Source: Collinsella aerofaciens (GTDB taxonomy: Bacteria > Actinomycetota > Coriobacteriia > Coriobacteriales > Coriobacteriaceae). Taken from it: DNA of 57,895 bases. The notes under the pieces were generated by a model that saw only the letters and a program-made list of their open reading frames with translations, was not told the origin of the DNA and ran no database searches. The position numbers were made by a program, and so were the translations under genes. The stretch is from contig NZ_JADNDZ010000087.1 of NCBI RefSeq assembly GCF_015552075.1, positions 1-57,895 on the forward strand, written 5' to 3'. Below, one piece after another: positions 1-9,408 of the stretch; within the stretch, counting starts at the first letter, position 1; each line of letters begins with the position of its first letter.

Positions 1-116
1 AGGCCCGATTTTGCCTCTTGACAATGTCCTGCTCATATTAAAAGGAACGTCCCTAGCTGCCGGTTGTGGGACAATACCGAGCGAACGTGATTGGGCGTCT
101 GGGAAAAGGGGTCGCG

Positions 117-542
117 ATGAACAGGTTGAGGACGCTTTCCGACGTACTGCGACAGGCTGGCTTTGCACGCATCACGGGTCTGTTTCTTATCTTTTACCTG
201 CTGTGCTCGACGGCTGTCTGGCTGTCCGAGCCCACGACCCTCACGTTTGGCGATGGTCTCTGGTTTAGCTTTGAGACGGTCTCGACGATCGGCTTTGGCG
301 ACATTCCGGCCGAGACACCGGTTGCCCGCGCCATTACCGTCATTCTGAGCATCATCAGCATCTTCTACATCGCCATGCTCACGGGCGTGGCGGTGAACTA
401 CTGCAATACGCTTATCAAGCTGCGCCAAAAGGACACCATGGCGCGCTTTATGGACGATCTTGAGCATTTGGAAGAGCTCGATCGTGACGAGCTCGCCGAT
501 CTTTCGCGTCGCGTGCGCGAGTATCGTCGACGCCAGCGCTAA
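117..542 (+). CDS. Two-TM potassium channel family protein
   Basis: Small ion channel of 141 residues. One membrane helix lies at about residues 17-36, a pore loop carrying TIGFGD at 57-62, and a second helix at about 71-95, the TM-pore-TM plan of potassium channels. The filter reads TIGFGD where the usual form is TVGYGD, a variant seen in several bacterial channels. The C-terminal 45 residues are charged and probably form a cytosolic coiled coil; no RCK domain is present. I chose the ATG at 117 over the in-frame ATG at 66 because the predicted fold starts there. The LOG-family gene follows 36 bases downstream on the same strand. Ion selectivity is inferred, not shown. Confidence 0.8.
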   Translation: MNRLRTLSDVLRQAGFARITGLFLIFYLLCSTAVWLSEPTTLTFGDGLWFSFETVSTIGFGDIPAETPVARAITVILSIISIFYIAMLTGVAVNYCNTLIKLRQKDTMARFMDDLEHLEELDRDELADLSRRVREYRRRQR

Positions 543-578
543 GACGAACGTCGTGCGCCACAACAAGGGGGACCAAAT

Positions 579-1112
579 ATGAATATCACCGTGTATCTGG
601 GTGCCAGTGCCGGCAATGATCCGGCGTTTCTGCCCGCGGTGCAGGAGCTGGGCAACTGGATTGGCGCCAACGGACACGCGTTGGTATACGGCGGGTCCAA
701 ATCGGGCCTGATGGGTGCGCTCGCCGATAGCGTGCTCGATGCTGGCGGACACGTGACGGGTGTTGAGCCGAGCTTTTTTATCGAGGCCGAGTTTCAACAT
801 GACGGTATCGACGACCTCATCGTGACGAGTGATATGGCCGAGCGCAAAGCCAAGATGATTGAGCTCGGCGATGCGTTCATCGCCTTTCCCGGTGGGACGG
901 GCACGCTCGAGGAGATTGCCGAGGTCATGTCCGCGGTGTCGTTGGGGCACCTGAGTGCTCCGTGCATCCTGTATAACCTGGACGGTTACTACAACGACCT
1001 CAAGGCGCTGCTCGGGCACATGATTGATAAAGGGCTTTCGAGCCCGAGGCGCCAGCACGGCATCTACTTTGCCGACGATTTGCGTGAGATTGCCTCGATT
1101 ATCAACGGATAA
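579..1112 (+). CDS. LOG family (TIGR00730-type) nucleotide phosphoribohydrolase
   Basis: Predicted cytosolic Rossmann-fold hydrolase that releases the base from nucleoside 5'-monophosphates, as in the 'Lonely guy'/YvdD family. The 177 residues are close to the family length. GGSKSGLMG lies at 38-46, MAERKAKM at 86-93 and the signature PGGTGTLEE at 104-112, which together form the substrate pocket. It is preceded by an AAGGGGG ribosome binding site. Bacterial members are often called cytokinin riboside monophosphate hydrolases, but their true substrate in gut bacteria is usually not known. The old label 'lysine decarboxylase' should not be used. Confidence 0.88.
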   Translation: MNITVYLGASAGNDPAFLPAVQELGNWIGANGHALVYGGSKSGLMGALADSVLDAGGHVTGVEPSFFIEAEFQHDGIDDLIVTSDMAERKAKMIELGDAFIAFPGGTGTLEEIAEVMSAVSLGHLSAPCILYNLDGYYNDLKALLGHMIDKGLSSPRRQHGIYFADDLREIASIING

Positions 1113-1237
1113 GTCTTGAGCCTGCTCCACTATGACTCCCAATGGTGCCGTTTGCGGCGCAGGTGGTTGGCTCGTTCGGGCAACGCGCGCTCTACAATAA
1201 AATGTATCTATGTCGACTTTGACCGCGGGAGGACCCG

Positions 1238-2542
1238 ATGGATAACCTTGCCAAACCCACAAACCGCGCGCTGTTTTTGGTCAGCGTTGCTGTGACCGGT
1301 GCACTCGCGGGTGCTGCAGTCTGGCTATTCTTCTTTGCGATGGAGCACGGCATCGACTATCTATGGACTGAGATCCCGCACGCACTGGGCGTCGCTTCGC
1401 CCGAGCTCGCCAGCGGCCCGTTTGGCTTTTTGCCGTACCCGTTTTTCGTTTGCCTGTTGGGCGGCTTGGTGATTGGCCTATACGAAAAGATGACGGGCAT
1501 CAAGACCGATGACCTCAACCAGGTGATGGCAAAGGTTAAGCAAGACGGGCGCTACCCGTACGACAACCTGGGCAAGCTTTCGCTCGCGGCATTGCTGCCG
1601 CTGCTGTTTGGTGGAAGTATTGGACCGGAGGCCGGCCTGACCGGCGTCATCGCGGGTCTGTGCAGCTGGGTCGGCGATCGCATGCGTCGCTTTGGCGCCG
1701 AGTTTAGGGAGCTCACGCTGCTGGGCACCCAGGCTGCTCTGACGGCGCTCTTTACCGCGCCCGTGTTTGGCTTTGTGGCGCCGCTTGCCGGAAGTGCTGA
1801 CGGCCAGGGTGCCGGCGATGGTGAGGATTCCGAATCCGGTGAGATCACCATCAGGCTGCCCAAGGCGCAAAAGACCGTGGTTTACGGCATCGCGATTGCT
1901 GGCGGCCTGGGCACCTACCTGCTGCTCGGCCAGCTCATGGGCGGCGGCATGGGTATGCCGAGGTTCGAGGCTGCCGTGGTGGGCAATCTGGAGCTTATCT
2001 GGCTCATCCCTCTGTCGCTGATCGGAACAATCTGCGGCTGGCTGTACTTTGTCTCTGAGCACGCGAGCGAAGCGCTTGCTCATGCAATAGGGGCGCGCCC
2101 TGTCGTCAAAGCCATGCTGGCCGGTCTGGCGCTCGCCATCTGCGGCACGGTCCTGCCCTACACCATGTTTGCCGGCGAGACCCAGGCCGACGTGCTCATG
2201 GAGACCTATCTGACCATCCCCGCCGGCGTGCTTATCGCGACCGGTCTTGTTAAGGCCATGCTGACGCCCGCCCTCATCAACCTTGGTTGGCGCGGCGGTC
2301 ACTTCTTCCCGGTTATCTTCTCGGGTGTGAGCCTGGGCTATGGCCTTGCTATCCTCACCGGCGCCGATCCGGTCTTTTGCGTCGCCGTCTGCACGGCATC
2401 GACGATGGGCGCCGTCATGCGCCAGCCGGTCATGGTCGTGGGCCTGCTGCTCATGTGCTTCCCACTCAAGGGTATCGTCTGCATGATCATCGCCGCCGTT
2501 ATCGCCGCCGGCATTCCGCTGCCCAAGCCGCTGCGCAAGTAG
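1238..2542 (+). CDS. ClC-type voltage-gated chloride channel / ion channel protein
   Basis: Polytopic membrane protein of 434 residues resembling the ClC superfamily, closer to the YfeO-like 'ion channel protein' branch than to ClcA. GGSIGPEAG at 125-133 matches the GxxxGPE anion-pathway motif, including the glutamate position. About ten hydrophobic segments can be seen, with an acidic, glycine-rich insert near residues 185-205. The start is the ATG at 1238 after GGGAGGA. A TACAAT -10-like box lies at 1193-1198. Whether it is a channel or an H+/Cl- exchanger cannot be told from sequence. It may pair with the K+ channel upstream in ion homeostasis, an inference from proximity only. Confidence 0.82.
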   Translation: MDNLAKPTNRALFLVSVAVTGALAGAAVWLFFFAMEHGIDYLWTEIPHALGVASPELASGPFGFLPYPFFVCLLGGLVIGLYEKMTGIKTDDLNQVMAKVKQDGRYPYDNLGKLSLAALLPLLFGGSIGPEAGLTGVIAGLCSWVGDRMRRFGAEFRELTLLGTQAALTALFTAPVFGFVAPLAGSADGQGAGDGEDSESGEITIRLPKAQKTVVYGIAIAGGLGTYLLLGQLMGGGMGMPRFEAAVVGNLELIWLIPLSLIGTICGWLYFVSEHASEALAHAIGARPVVKAMLAGLALAICGTVLPYTMFAGETQADVLMETYLTIPAGVLIATGLVKAMLTPALINLGWRGGHFFPVIFSGVSLGYGLAILTGADPVFCVAVCTASTMGAVMRQPVMVVGLLLMCFPLKGIVCMIIAAVIAAGIPLPKPLRK

Positions 2543-2577
2543 CGCGGTTTTTCACGAGTCAATTCCAGGGGTACGAG

Positions 2578-3369
2578 ATGATCCTGTACTTTAGCGCGAC
2601 AGGGAACAGCGAGCATGTGGCGCGTCGCATTGCAGCGGCGACAAGCGACAAAGTTATGTCGATTGAGCGCTTTGATGCCGAGATCCTTCACCTTGCTGTG
2701 ATGGAAGGCCCCTGTCGGCTGGGGTTTGTCGCCCCGGTATACGCCTGGGGCTTGCCGACGCCAATGATCGAGTTTTTGAAGACTGTCGACCTATCGGTTG
2801 CTGCCGGCACAAAGGGCGGCGAGCGCCCCTATACGTTCTATGTCTCGACATATGGTTCGACGACCGGGCAATCGGCCAAGTTCGCCCGCGATCTGCTACA
2901 CGAGCGTGGGCTCGAGTTAGATGCGGCGATGAGCGTCAAGATGCCCGATACCTGGACGCCTGTTTTCGACCTGTCTGACCCTCAAAAGGTTGAGGGTATC
3001 AATAGAGCTGCCGAGGCGCAGATTGATGCCGTGATCGAGGCGGTGCGGGCACGCCGCACGGGCAACATGATGCGCCATCGCGTGCCTCTGTTTGCATCGT
3101 GCGCGTATCACGCAATTGGGCTGCCGCGCATGCAACAGACGAGCAAGTTTGCCGTCGATGCCGATCGCTGCATCGGCTGCGGCCTGTGTGCCAAGCGCTG
3201 CCCCATGGCGGCGATTGAGATGCGCGACGGCCTTCCCGTCTGGACAAAGCCGGAGTGCGCAGCCTGCCTTCGTTGCCTGCATTGTTGTCCCAAATTTGCC
3301 ATCTCGCACGGTAAGCGCACGGCATCCCACGGTCAGTACAGGCATCCCAAGCCAGGTGTGAGGATGTAG
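2578..3369 (+). CDS. EFR1 family flavodoxin-ferredoxin protein
   Basis: 263-residue redox protein. The N-terminal flavodoxin-like domain begins MILYFSATGNSEHVA, a phosphate-binding loop for FMN. The C-terminus carries two 4Fe-4S motifs with cysteines at 198, 201, 204, 208 and at 227, 230, 233, 237. The fusion of flavodoxin and bacterial-type ferredoxin defines the EFR1 family common in anaerobic gut bacteria; its partners are unknown. The open frame extends upstream into the ClC gene, but the ATG at 2578 starts the flavodoxin fold and sits 35 bases after the ClC stop. It is probably cotranscribed with ClC and ends just before the convergent DMT gene. Confidence 0.88.
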   Translation: MILYFSATGNSEHVARRIAAATSDKVMSIERFDAEILHLAVMEGPCRLGFVAPVYAWGLPTPMIEFLKTVDLSVAAGTKGGERPYTFYVSTYGSTTGQSAKFARDLLHERGLELDAAMSVKMPDTWTPVFDLSDPQKVEGINRAAEAQIDAVIEAVRARRTGNMMRHRVPLFASCAYHAIGLPRMQQTSKFAVDADRCIGCGLCAKRCPMAAIEMRDGLPVWTKPECAACLRCLHCCPKFAISHGKRTASHGQYRHPKPGVRM

Positions 3370-3384
3370 CGGCTGCTGGCCGCG

Positions 3385-4260
3385 CTACTTCCAAACTGCG
3401 AGCGCGGCGGTGCCCAGTACGATGAGGGCGAGACCGATGACGCTGTGTCGTGAGAGTTTTTCGTTGAATGTCAGGCGCGCAAATAGTACTGATACGACAA
3501 TCGATAGTTTGTCGATCTGCACCACGACGCTCACCTGGCCTGTGGCGATGGCGTAGTAATAGAGCAGCCACGATGCTCCGGTCGCGATGCCCGATGTTGC
3601 GAGAAATGTGAGTTCGCGCCGGTCAGCGTGCGCGACCTGATCCAGTTTTCCCTTGGCTGCCACGATCGCCCATGCCATAACCAGTACCACGCAGGTGCGG
3701 ATTGCCGTGGCCAGGTTTGACTCGACGCCTTCGATGCCAACCTTGGCAAGGATGGACGTGAGCGCCGCGAACACGGCAGCGCCGAGGGCGTAAGCGAGCC
3801 AGGTCCGGTCTTGCTGCTGTTCGGGTCCGGCAGACTGCTTCTTCTCGATCATTAAAAACGTGCCGAGGGTGATGACAGCGGTTCCCACGAGCTTAACCGC
3901 AAGGTTGCTCGTCTCGCCAAAAAGCACGATGGCGATCAGTGCGGCGAGTACGGTGCTCATCTTGTCGACCGGTACGACCTTATTGACGTCTCCGATGCCC
4001 AGCGCCTTAAAGTAACAGATCCACGAAGCGCCGGTAGCGAGTCCCGAGAGGACGAGAAAGAGCCAAGATCTGGGTTCGATGCTGCCGATGGTTCCAATGG
4101 ATCCAGAAATGCCCGCCATTGCCCAGGCGAAAACGAGCACCACGCAGGTGCGAATGGCCGTCGCGACATCGGAGTCGGTCTGCTTGATGCCGCATTTGGC
4201 CAGGACAGATGTGACGCCGGCAAAGAAAGCCGACACAAATGCTGCTGCGACCCACGACAC
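3385..4260 (-). CDS. EamA family (DMT superfamily) transporter
   Basis: Ten-helix membrane transporter of 291 residues made of two EamA repeats. The halves are unusually alike: both contain an LAKxGIxxxxSxxATAIR block followed by TCVVLV and AWA, at about residues 20-55 and 165-200. This suggests a comparatively recent internal duplication, or selection holding the halves alike. The start is a GTG at 4260, ten bases after GGAGG. The substrate is not known; family members export amino acids, purines and other metabolites. It is convergent with the EFR1 gene, 15 bases away. Upstream lies the 450-base gene-free stretch. Confidence 0.85.
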   Translation of the reverse strand: MSWVAAAFVSAFFAGVTSVLAKCGIKQTDSDVATAIRTCVVLVFAWAMAGISGSIGTIGSIEPRSWLFLVLSGLATGASWICYFKALGIGDVNKVVPVDKMSTVLAALIAIVLFGETSNLAVKLVGTAVITLGTFLMIEKKQSAGPEQQQDRTWLAYALGAAVFAALTSILAKVGIEGVESNLATAIRTCVVLVMAWAIVAAKGKLDQVAHADRRELTFLATSGIATGASWLLYYYAIATGQVSVVVQIDKLSIVVSVLFARLTFNEKLSRHSVIGLALIVLGTAALAVWK

Positions 4261-4397
4261 GGGTGAAATGCCTCCCCAAAGAACGACCGCGCCAGATTTA
4301 CGGCGCTCGTCCGATGATACCGCCCCGCCATGAAGCTTTGGTATCGCTGTGGTGAGACAGGGGCCATAGTTCGAGAGGGCATTTGGTTAAGGCTCGA

Positions 4398-4583
4398 ATC
4401 GAAGGTGAATGGTTTTCCGCGAAGTGAACGAGTAAATCTGGACCCCTGGAACATACACACTTTTTACGAACAAAACTGCAGGATTCTTAGACAAAAACCG
4501 CAGGAATTGAGTCCTTAAAAATGTCGATGCTACAGGGCACTGTTTTTACTCGTTCACTTCTCGGAAAAGTATTCACCTTCGAT
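4398..4583. repeat. Large imperfect inverted repeat (MITE- or REP-like)
   Basis: The gene-free stretch 4261-4710 contains two facing arms. The core arms, 4398-4436 and 4545-4583, match at 36 of 39 positions when one is reverse-complemented, and weaker similarity extends inward so each arm is about 70 bases. The centre (about 4467-4518) holds two direct copies of a block like ACAAAAxCxGCAGGAxTT. Short open frames in both arms encode the same peptide (a FTRSLxGKxFTFD pattern) and are by-products of the repeat. There is no transposase. Best read as a palindromic intergenic or miniature mobile element. Confidence 0.7.
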
Positions 4584-4668
4584 ATGCTGACGGTGTCTTT
4601 TTGGTTGCCAAGAACTAGACGGCCTGCTGTGAAGGGCGGTGGTGACGCTATGCCGCCTCGTTACATTG

Positions 4669-4701
4669 AAAAAATAAGCGGGGTACCACCTAAGCTTTTT
4701 T
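4669..4701 (-). terminator. Bidirectional-looking intrinsic terminator
   Basis: AAGC...GCTT arms at 4676-4679 and 4694-4697 enclose an inner GGT/ACC stem. A run of A lies on the left (T on the minus strand) and a T run on the right. It sits just after the ABC permease stop and would end the GntR-ABC operon; the right-hand T run could also stop transcription from the left. Confidence 0.6.
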
Positions 4702-4710
4702 AGCCGTCGA

Positions 4711-5409
4711 TTACAGATCGCGTGCTCGATAAACCTTGGTGCTGACAGCGCAGCTGATTACACATAGTGCGAGCGCCAGTACGGCAATTCCTGCACACAG
4801 ACAGCCAAGGACGGCAGGATCGGGATTCGCCCCGGCAATCGACATGAGCCAGTTGCTGATGGGGTTGGAGGAGCTCAGCGTGGCCATGGTGCCGCAACCA
4901 AGCAGGGCAAACAGGCCAACGGATAGGCGCAGCGCCTCCATGTGACCAAATCGAAAGAACAGCGGCTGCGCCAAAAACACCATCATGAGGGAGATGAGCA
5001 TCGATGCTGCCGAGGCGATTGCGATTTCAAAGACCGTCTGTCCCGTCGAAGGAATGCCCGCGCTGTTGAAGAGCGGGATGGAGGCGATGCTCAAAAGCGT
5101 AGCTGCACATGCCATGACGGCGGAGAAGACAATAACGCTCAGGTAGCGTGCGCGGATGATGTCTTTGCGCGAGAAGGGCAGCGTTGCCCGGTAGCGCTCC
5201 CAACCGTTTTGATTGTCGAAACCGGCCAGTGAGTTCATGACTATGATGGGCGACATGGCACTGACGGCGCAGGCGCCGGCGCTCATACCGGAATCGCCAT
5301 CCGACGCGTTGACGAGCGTCAGCACAACGAAGATGAACAAGCCGACGCCCGCAATGCTCGGGATGAGCGTGCGAACGATGGCGAGTTCGGACATAAAGGC
5401 GCGTTTCAT
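4711..5409 (-). CDS. ABC transporter permease (ABC-2 type)
   Basis: 232-residue membrane protein with about six hydrophobic segments, forming the channel partner of the ATPase encoded immediately upstream. Its start overlaps the ATPase stop by four bases, a sign of translational coupling. Residues 50-75 contain an intracellular segment (NQNGWERYRATLPFSRKDI) typical of YtrC/ABC-2 exporters of the GntR-regulated type. The cargo is unknown. In related operons (Ytr in Bacillus) expression responds to cell-wall antibiotics, so a role in envelope stress or peptide export is plausible but inferred. Confidence 0.82.
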   Translation of the reverse strand: MKRAFMSELAIVRTLIPSIAGVGLFIFVVLTLVNASDGDSGMSAGACAVSAMSPIIVMNSLAGFDNQNGWERYRATLPFSRKDIIRARYLSVIVFSAVMACAATLLSIASIPLFNSAGIPSTGQTVFEIAIASAASMLISLMMVFLAQPLFFRFGHMEALRLSVGLFALLGCGTMATLSSSNPISNWLMSIAGANPDPAVLGCLCAGIAVLALALCVISCAVSTKVYRARDL

Positions 5410-6287
5410 TTCGAAGCCCCTTTCAGTATGAGGCGCAGATAGTCATCAATGGTTGCCCGATCGCAGGGAATCTCGGGAAAGGCCTCGAGCGTTTCGCGAC
5501 GGTTGGGTACGAGTACGTCCACGCTGTAGGCGTGACGGGCGGCACGGGCGCCTTCGACGCAAGCCATAAGCTCGGCAGCCTGCGATTGGGTGCAGTGGGC
5601 GATGCCGGCGCGGTCGGTAATGTCCTCGCGCGGCAGGTCAAAAATAATCGAGCCATTATCGATGCAGATGACGCGATCAGCGGTGCGATCGAGGTCGGAC
5701 GTAATGTGGCTCGAGAGCAGCACACTGTGCTGGCCGTCGGCGACAAAGGCAAGCAGCTCATCAAGCAGTTCCTCGCGTGCCATGGGATCGAGGCCCGCGG
5801 TGGCTTCGTCCAAAACGAGCAGCTTGGCCTTGTGACTGAGCGCACAGGCAAGCTGCAGTTTCATGCCCATGCCGCGGGAGAGGTCCTTGACCTTTGTCTT
5901 GGGATCGAGGCCAAATCGGTTGATGAATCCGGCGAACGTTTCGCGGTCCCACGTGGGGTACGCCGGGCCTACGAGCGACTCGATCTGGCCCACCCTGAGC
6001 GTGGAGGGGAAGGGGCACGTGTCCAGGACAAGACCGACGCGGGAGCGTAGATGACGTTGCGATTCATCGGGCGCGTCGGCGCCACAGCGCAGCCCAAACA
6101 GGTGCACCTCGCCGGCATCGAGCTTTATAAGCCCGAGCGCGGCGCGAATGGTCGTTGTCTTGCCGGCGCCGTTTGCGCCTACAAAGCCAACGATCTGGCC
6201 GGGCTCCACAGCGAGCGTGACGTCGCGTAGTGAAAAGCGGTCGCTCACACGGCGTGAGATGCCTTTGAGTTCTAAAAGGTTTTGCAT
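5406..6287 (-). CDS. ABC transporter ATP-binding protein
   Basis: 293-residue ATPase subunit. Walker A is GANGAGKTT near residues 37-45, the signature is LSRGMGMKLQLA near 137-148, and Walker B is LLVLDEATAGLD. A C-terminal extension of about 80 residues follows, common in ABC-2 exporter ATPases. The start is the ATG at 6287 after AGAAAGG. It lies 23 bases downstream of the GntR gene and overlaps the permease gene by four bases, so the three form one operon. It powers transport by the permease; the substrate is unknown. Confidence 0.9.
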   Translation of the reverse strand: MQNLLELKGISRRVSDRFSLRDVTLAVEPGQIVGFVGANGAGKTTTIRAALGLIKLDAGEVHLFGLRCGADAPDESQRHLRSRVGLVLDTCPFPSTLRVGQIESLVGPAYPTWDRETFAGFINRFGLDPKTKVKDLSRGMGMKLQLACALSHKAKLLVLDEATAGLDPMAREELLDELLAFVADGQHSVLLSSHITSDLDRTADRVICIDNGSIIFDLPREDITDRAGIAHCTQSQAAELMACVEGARAARHAYSVDVLVPNRRETLEAFPEIPCDRATIDDYLRLILKGASK

Positions 6288-6310
6288 GGTATAGCCTTTC
6301 TTGCAGATGG

Positions 6311-6691
6311 CTACTGCATGGTTTCGGGGGCTACCAGGTCGAGCATCTCGTGCAGTTTGTCGCGCGTGACGCCCAGGGTTTCGGCTTGGCTCGCCGCTTT
6401 CGCAAGTAGCTCTTCGATATGGCAGAGCTGGTTTTCGCGCAAGAGTTCCTGGTTGCCCTCGGCGACAAAGCAGCCCTTGCCCTGCACGGTGCAGATAAAC
6501 CCGAGTTGCTCTAGGTCGGCGTAGGCGCGCTTGGTGGTGATGACGCTCACGCCAAGATCGCTCGCGAGTGCACGGATGCTGGGGAGTATGGCGCCCGCAG
6601 CGAGCGTGCCCGATAAAATCTGAGCTTTGACCTGCGAGGTTATCTGCTCGTAGATGGGCTTATCGCTCGAATTGGATAGGATGATGTCCAC
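6311..6691 (-). CDS. GntR family regulator, YtrA subfamily
   Basis: 126-residue DNA-binding repressor. A winged helix-turn-helix fills residues 10-75, including PIYEQITSQVKAQILSG and LPSIRALASDLGVS, followed by a short helical tail of about 50 residues instead of a large effector domain. That length defines the YtrA subfamily, which usually controls an adjoining ABC transporter, as here. The start is a GTG at 6691 after AAGGAG. The operator candidate lies 28 bases upstream at 6719-6752, so the gene very likely regulates its own operon. Confidence 0.9.
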   Translation of the reverse strand: MDIILSNSSDKPIYEQITSQVKAQILSGTLAAGAILPSIRALASDLGVSVITTKRAYADLEQLGFICTVQGKGCFVAEGNQELLRENQLCHIEELLAKAASQAETLGVTRDKLHEMLDLVAPETMQ

Positions 6692-6718
6692 AGCGGCTCC
6701 TTAGCTGATGGGCTACAC

Positions 6719-6752
6719 GTGTATATAACCGGTAAGCACAGTATATATACAC
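6719..6752 (-). promoter_or_regulatory. Operator for the GntR/YtrA-type regulator
   Basis: A perfect inverted repeat has arms GTGTATATA (6719-6727) and TATATACAC (6744-6752) with a 16-base spacer. It sits directly upstream of the gntR start. YtrA-type repressors bind AT-rich palindromes bounded by GT and AC, so this is the expected target. Confidence 0.75.
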
Positions 6753-6853
6753 TATGCACAGTTATGCAAGAGGCAAATGCTGATTGGGCCGGCTACCCAG
6801 GCCCCAACTGATGAATTTGTCCTGATAGGCGCCCTAGAGCGAGATTTCGCGGC

Positions 6854-6876
6854 TACAATAGTGCGGTTACAACGAC
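6854..6876 (+). promoter_or_regulatory. prfC promoter -10 with conserved start region
   Basis: TACAAT at 6854-6859 is followed after three bases by GCGGTTACAACGAC (6863-6876). The same 14 bases follow a TATACT box at the same spacing before the deformylase-like gene at 46939. No good -35 was found. Confidence 0.5.
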
Positions 6877-6906
6877 GTAATGCACTCAATGCAAGAAAGG
6901 ATCCGC

Positions 6907-8520
<1,614 letters not shown>

Positions 8521-8525
8521 CGCAT

Positions 8526-8562
8526 CGGCGCGGTGGCCCTGCGGAGCTGCCGCGCCGTTTGC
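8526..8562 (+). terminator. Probable terminator after prfC
   Basis: Perfect arms CGGCGCGG (8526-8533) and CCGCGCCG (8550-8557) follow the stop by a few bases and are followed by a short T-containing tail. Confidence 0.55.
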
Positions 8563-8620
8563 TTGCCTGATGCCGTGTGAGCGGCTATCATACCCACCGT
8601 CGTCTCAAGACCGGGGCGTC

Positions 8621-8670
8621 CGAGCAGTTCGGGTCCGATATCCTGCTCGTTAAACCTAAAACCAAAGGAG
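8621..8670 (+). promoter_or_regulatory. Structured leader of the VUT transporter gene (possible preQ1-type element)
   Basis: CGAGCAG (8621-8627) pairs with CTGCTCG (8643-8649), and the loop contains a TCGG/CCGA mini-stem. An A-rich single strand then leads into AAAGGAG (8664-8670), seven bases before the start codon. A hairpin plus A-rich tail touching the ribosome binding site recalls preQ1 riboswitches, which often control this transporter family. The match to known consensus classes is not close, so the call is tentative. Confidence 0.3.
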
Positions 8671-8676
8671 TACATA

Positions 8677-9399
8677 ATGATCAAGAAGGTCATGGAGGAC
8701 TACAAGGTCCTGTTGCGGAGCATTCCCGCGGCAACGGTTTCGCTGTTTTTCGTGAGTGTCATCATGATGAACCTGCTGGCCAACAAAGAGCTCATCAGCC
8801 TGCCGTATCTGGCACTCGATTGCGGCTTTGTGGTGAGCTGGGTTTCGTTTTTGTGCCAGGACATGATCTGCAAACGCTTTGGCGCCAAGGCATCCATCAA
8901 AATCTCTATCCTCGCGCTGCTGGTCAACCTGGCCGTGAGCCTGTGCTTTTGGGCATGCTCGCTCACGCCCGGTATGTGGGGCGCCTACTACGACACGGGC
9001 ATGATCGAGGTTAACACTGCCCTTAACGCTACCATCGGTGGCACCTGGTACGTGGTGCTGGGCTCTTCGCTGGCAATGCTCGTCTCTGCCGTGGTTAACT
9101 CCACGCTCAACCAGTCGCTCGGCCGCATGCTCAAAAAGAATAATTTTGCGAGCTTCGCCTTCCGCTCCTATGTGTCCACGGGTGTTGGCCAGTTTATCGA
9201 CAACCTGGTCTTTGCCATTGTGGTGAGCCACACGTTCTTTGGTTGGACCTGGGTGCAGGTCCTTATGTGTTCGCTGACCGGCGCTGTCGCCGAGCTGCTG
9301 TGCGAGGTCTTCCTGAGCCCCGTGGGCTACAAGGTCGTGCGTGGCTGGGAGCGTGAGAATGTGGGCGCCGAGTACCTCGAGCGCCACGCAACCGCCTAA
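8677..9399 (+). CDS. VUT family queuosine precursor transporter
   Basis: 240-residue membrane protein with six or seven hydrophobic segments, of the YhhQ/VUT (DUF165) family that imports queuine-pathway precursors such as preQ0 or preQ1 for tRNA modification. The N-terminal half contains LPYLALDCGFVVSWVSFLCQ and CQDMICKRFG; the C-terminal half contains STGVGQFIDNLVFA, a family hallmark. The start follows AAAGGAG. The SDR gene begins nine bases after its stop, so the two are probably cotranscribed. A hairpin leader precedes it. No other queuosine gene is in the window, so substrate identity rests on family membership. Confidence 0.85.
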   Translation: MIKKVMEDYKVLLRSIPAATVSLFFVSVIMMNLLANKELISLPYLALDCGFVVSWVSFLCQDMICKRFGAKASIKISILALLVNLAVSLCFWACSLTPGMWGAYYDTGMIEVNTALNATIGGTWYVVLGSSLAMLVSAVVNSTLNQSLGRMLKKNNFASFAFRSYVSTGVGQFIDNLVFAIVVSHTFFGWTWVQVLMCSLTGAVAELLCEVFLSPVGYKVVRGWERENVGAEYLERHATA

Positions 9400-9408
9400 G
9401 GAGCGAGT

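Noticed and set aside
33-1262. 409-residue minus-strand open frame
   Set aside because: It overlaps three well-supported plus-strand genes and has no recognisable motifs.
4669-4701. T-box riboswitch suggested by GGTGGTACC
   Set aside because: It lies at the end of the ABC operon and 410 bases from the next start, with no specifier stem; a terminator explains it.
4330-4703. Short open frames within the inverted repeat
   Set aside because: They encode the same peptide because the arms are copies; no ribosome binding site or similarity to a known protein.
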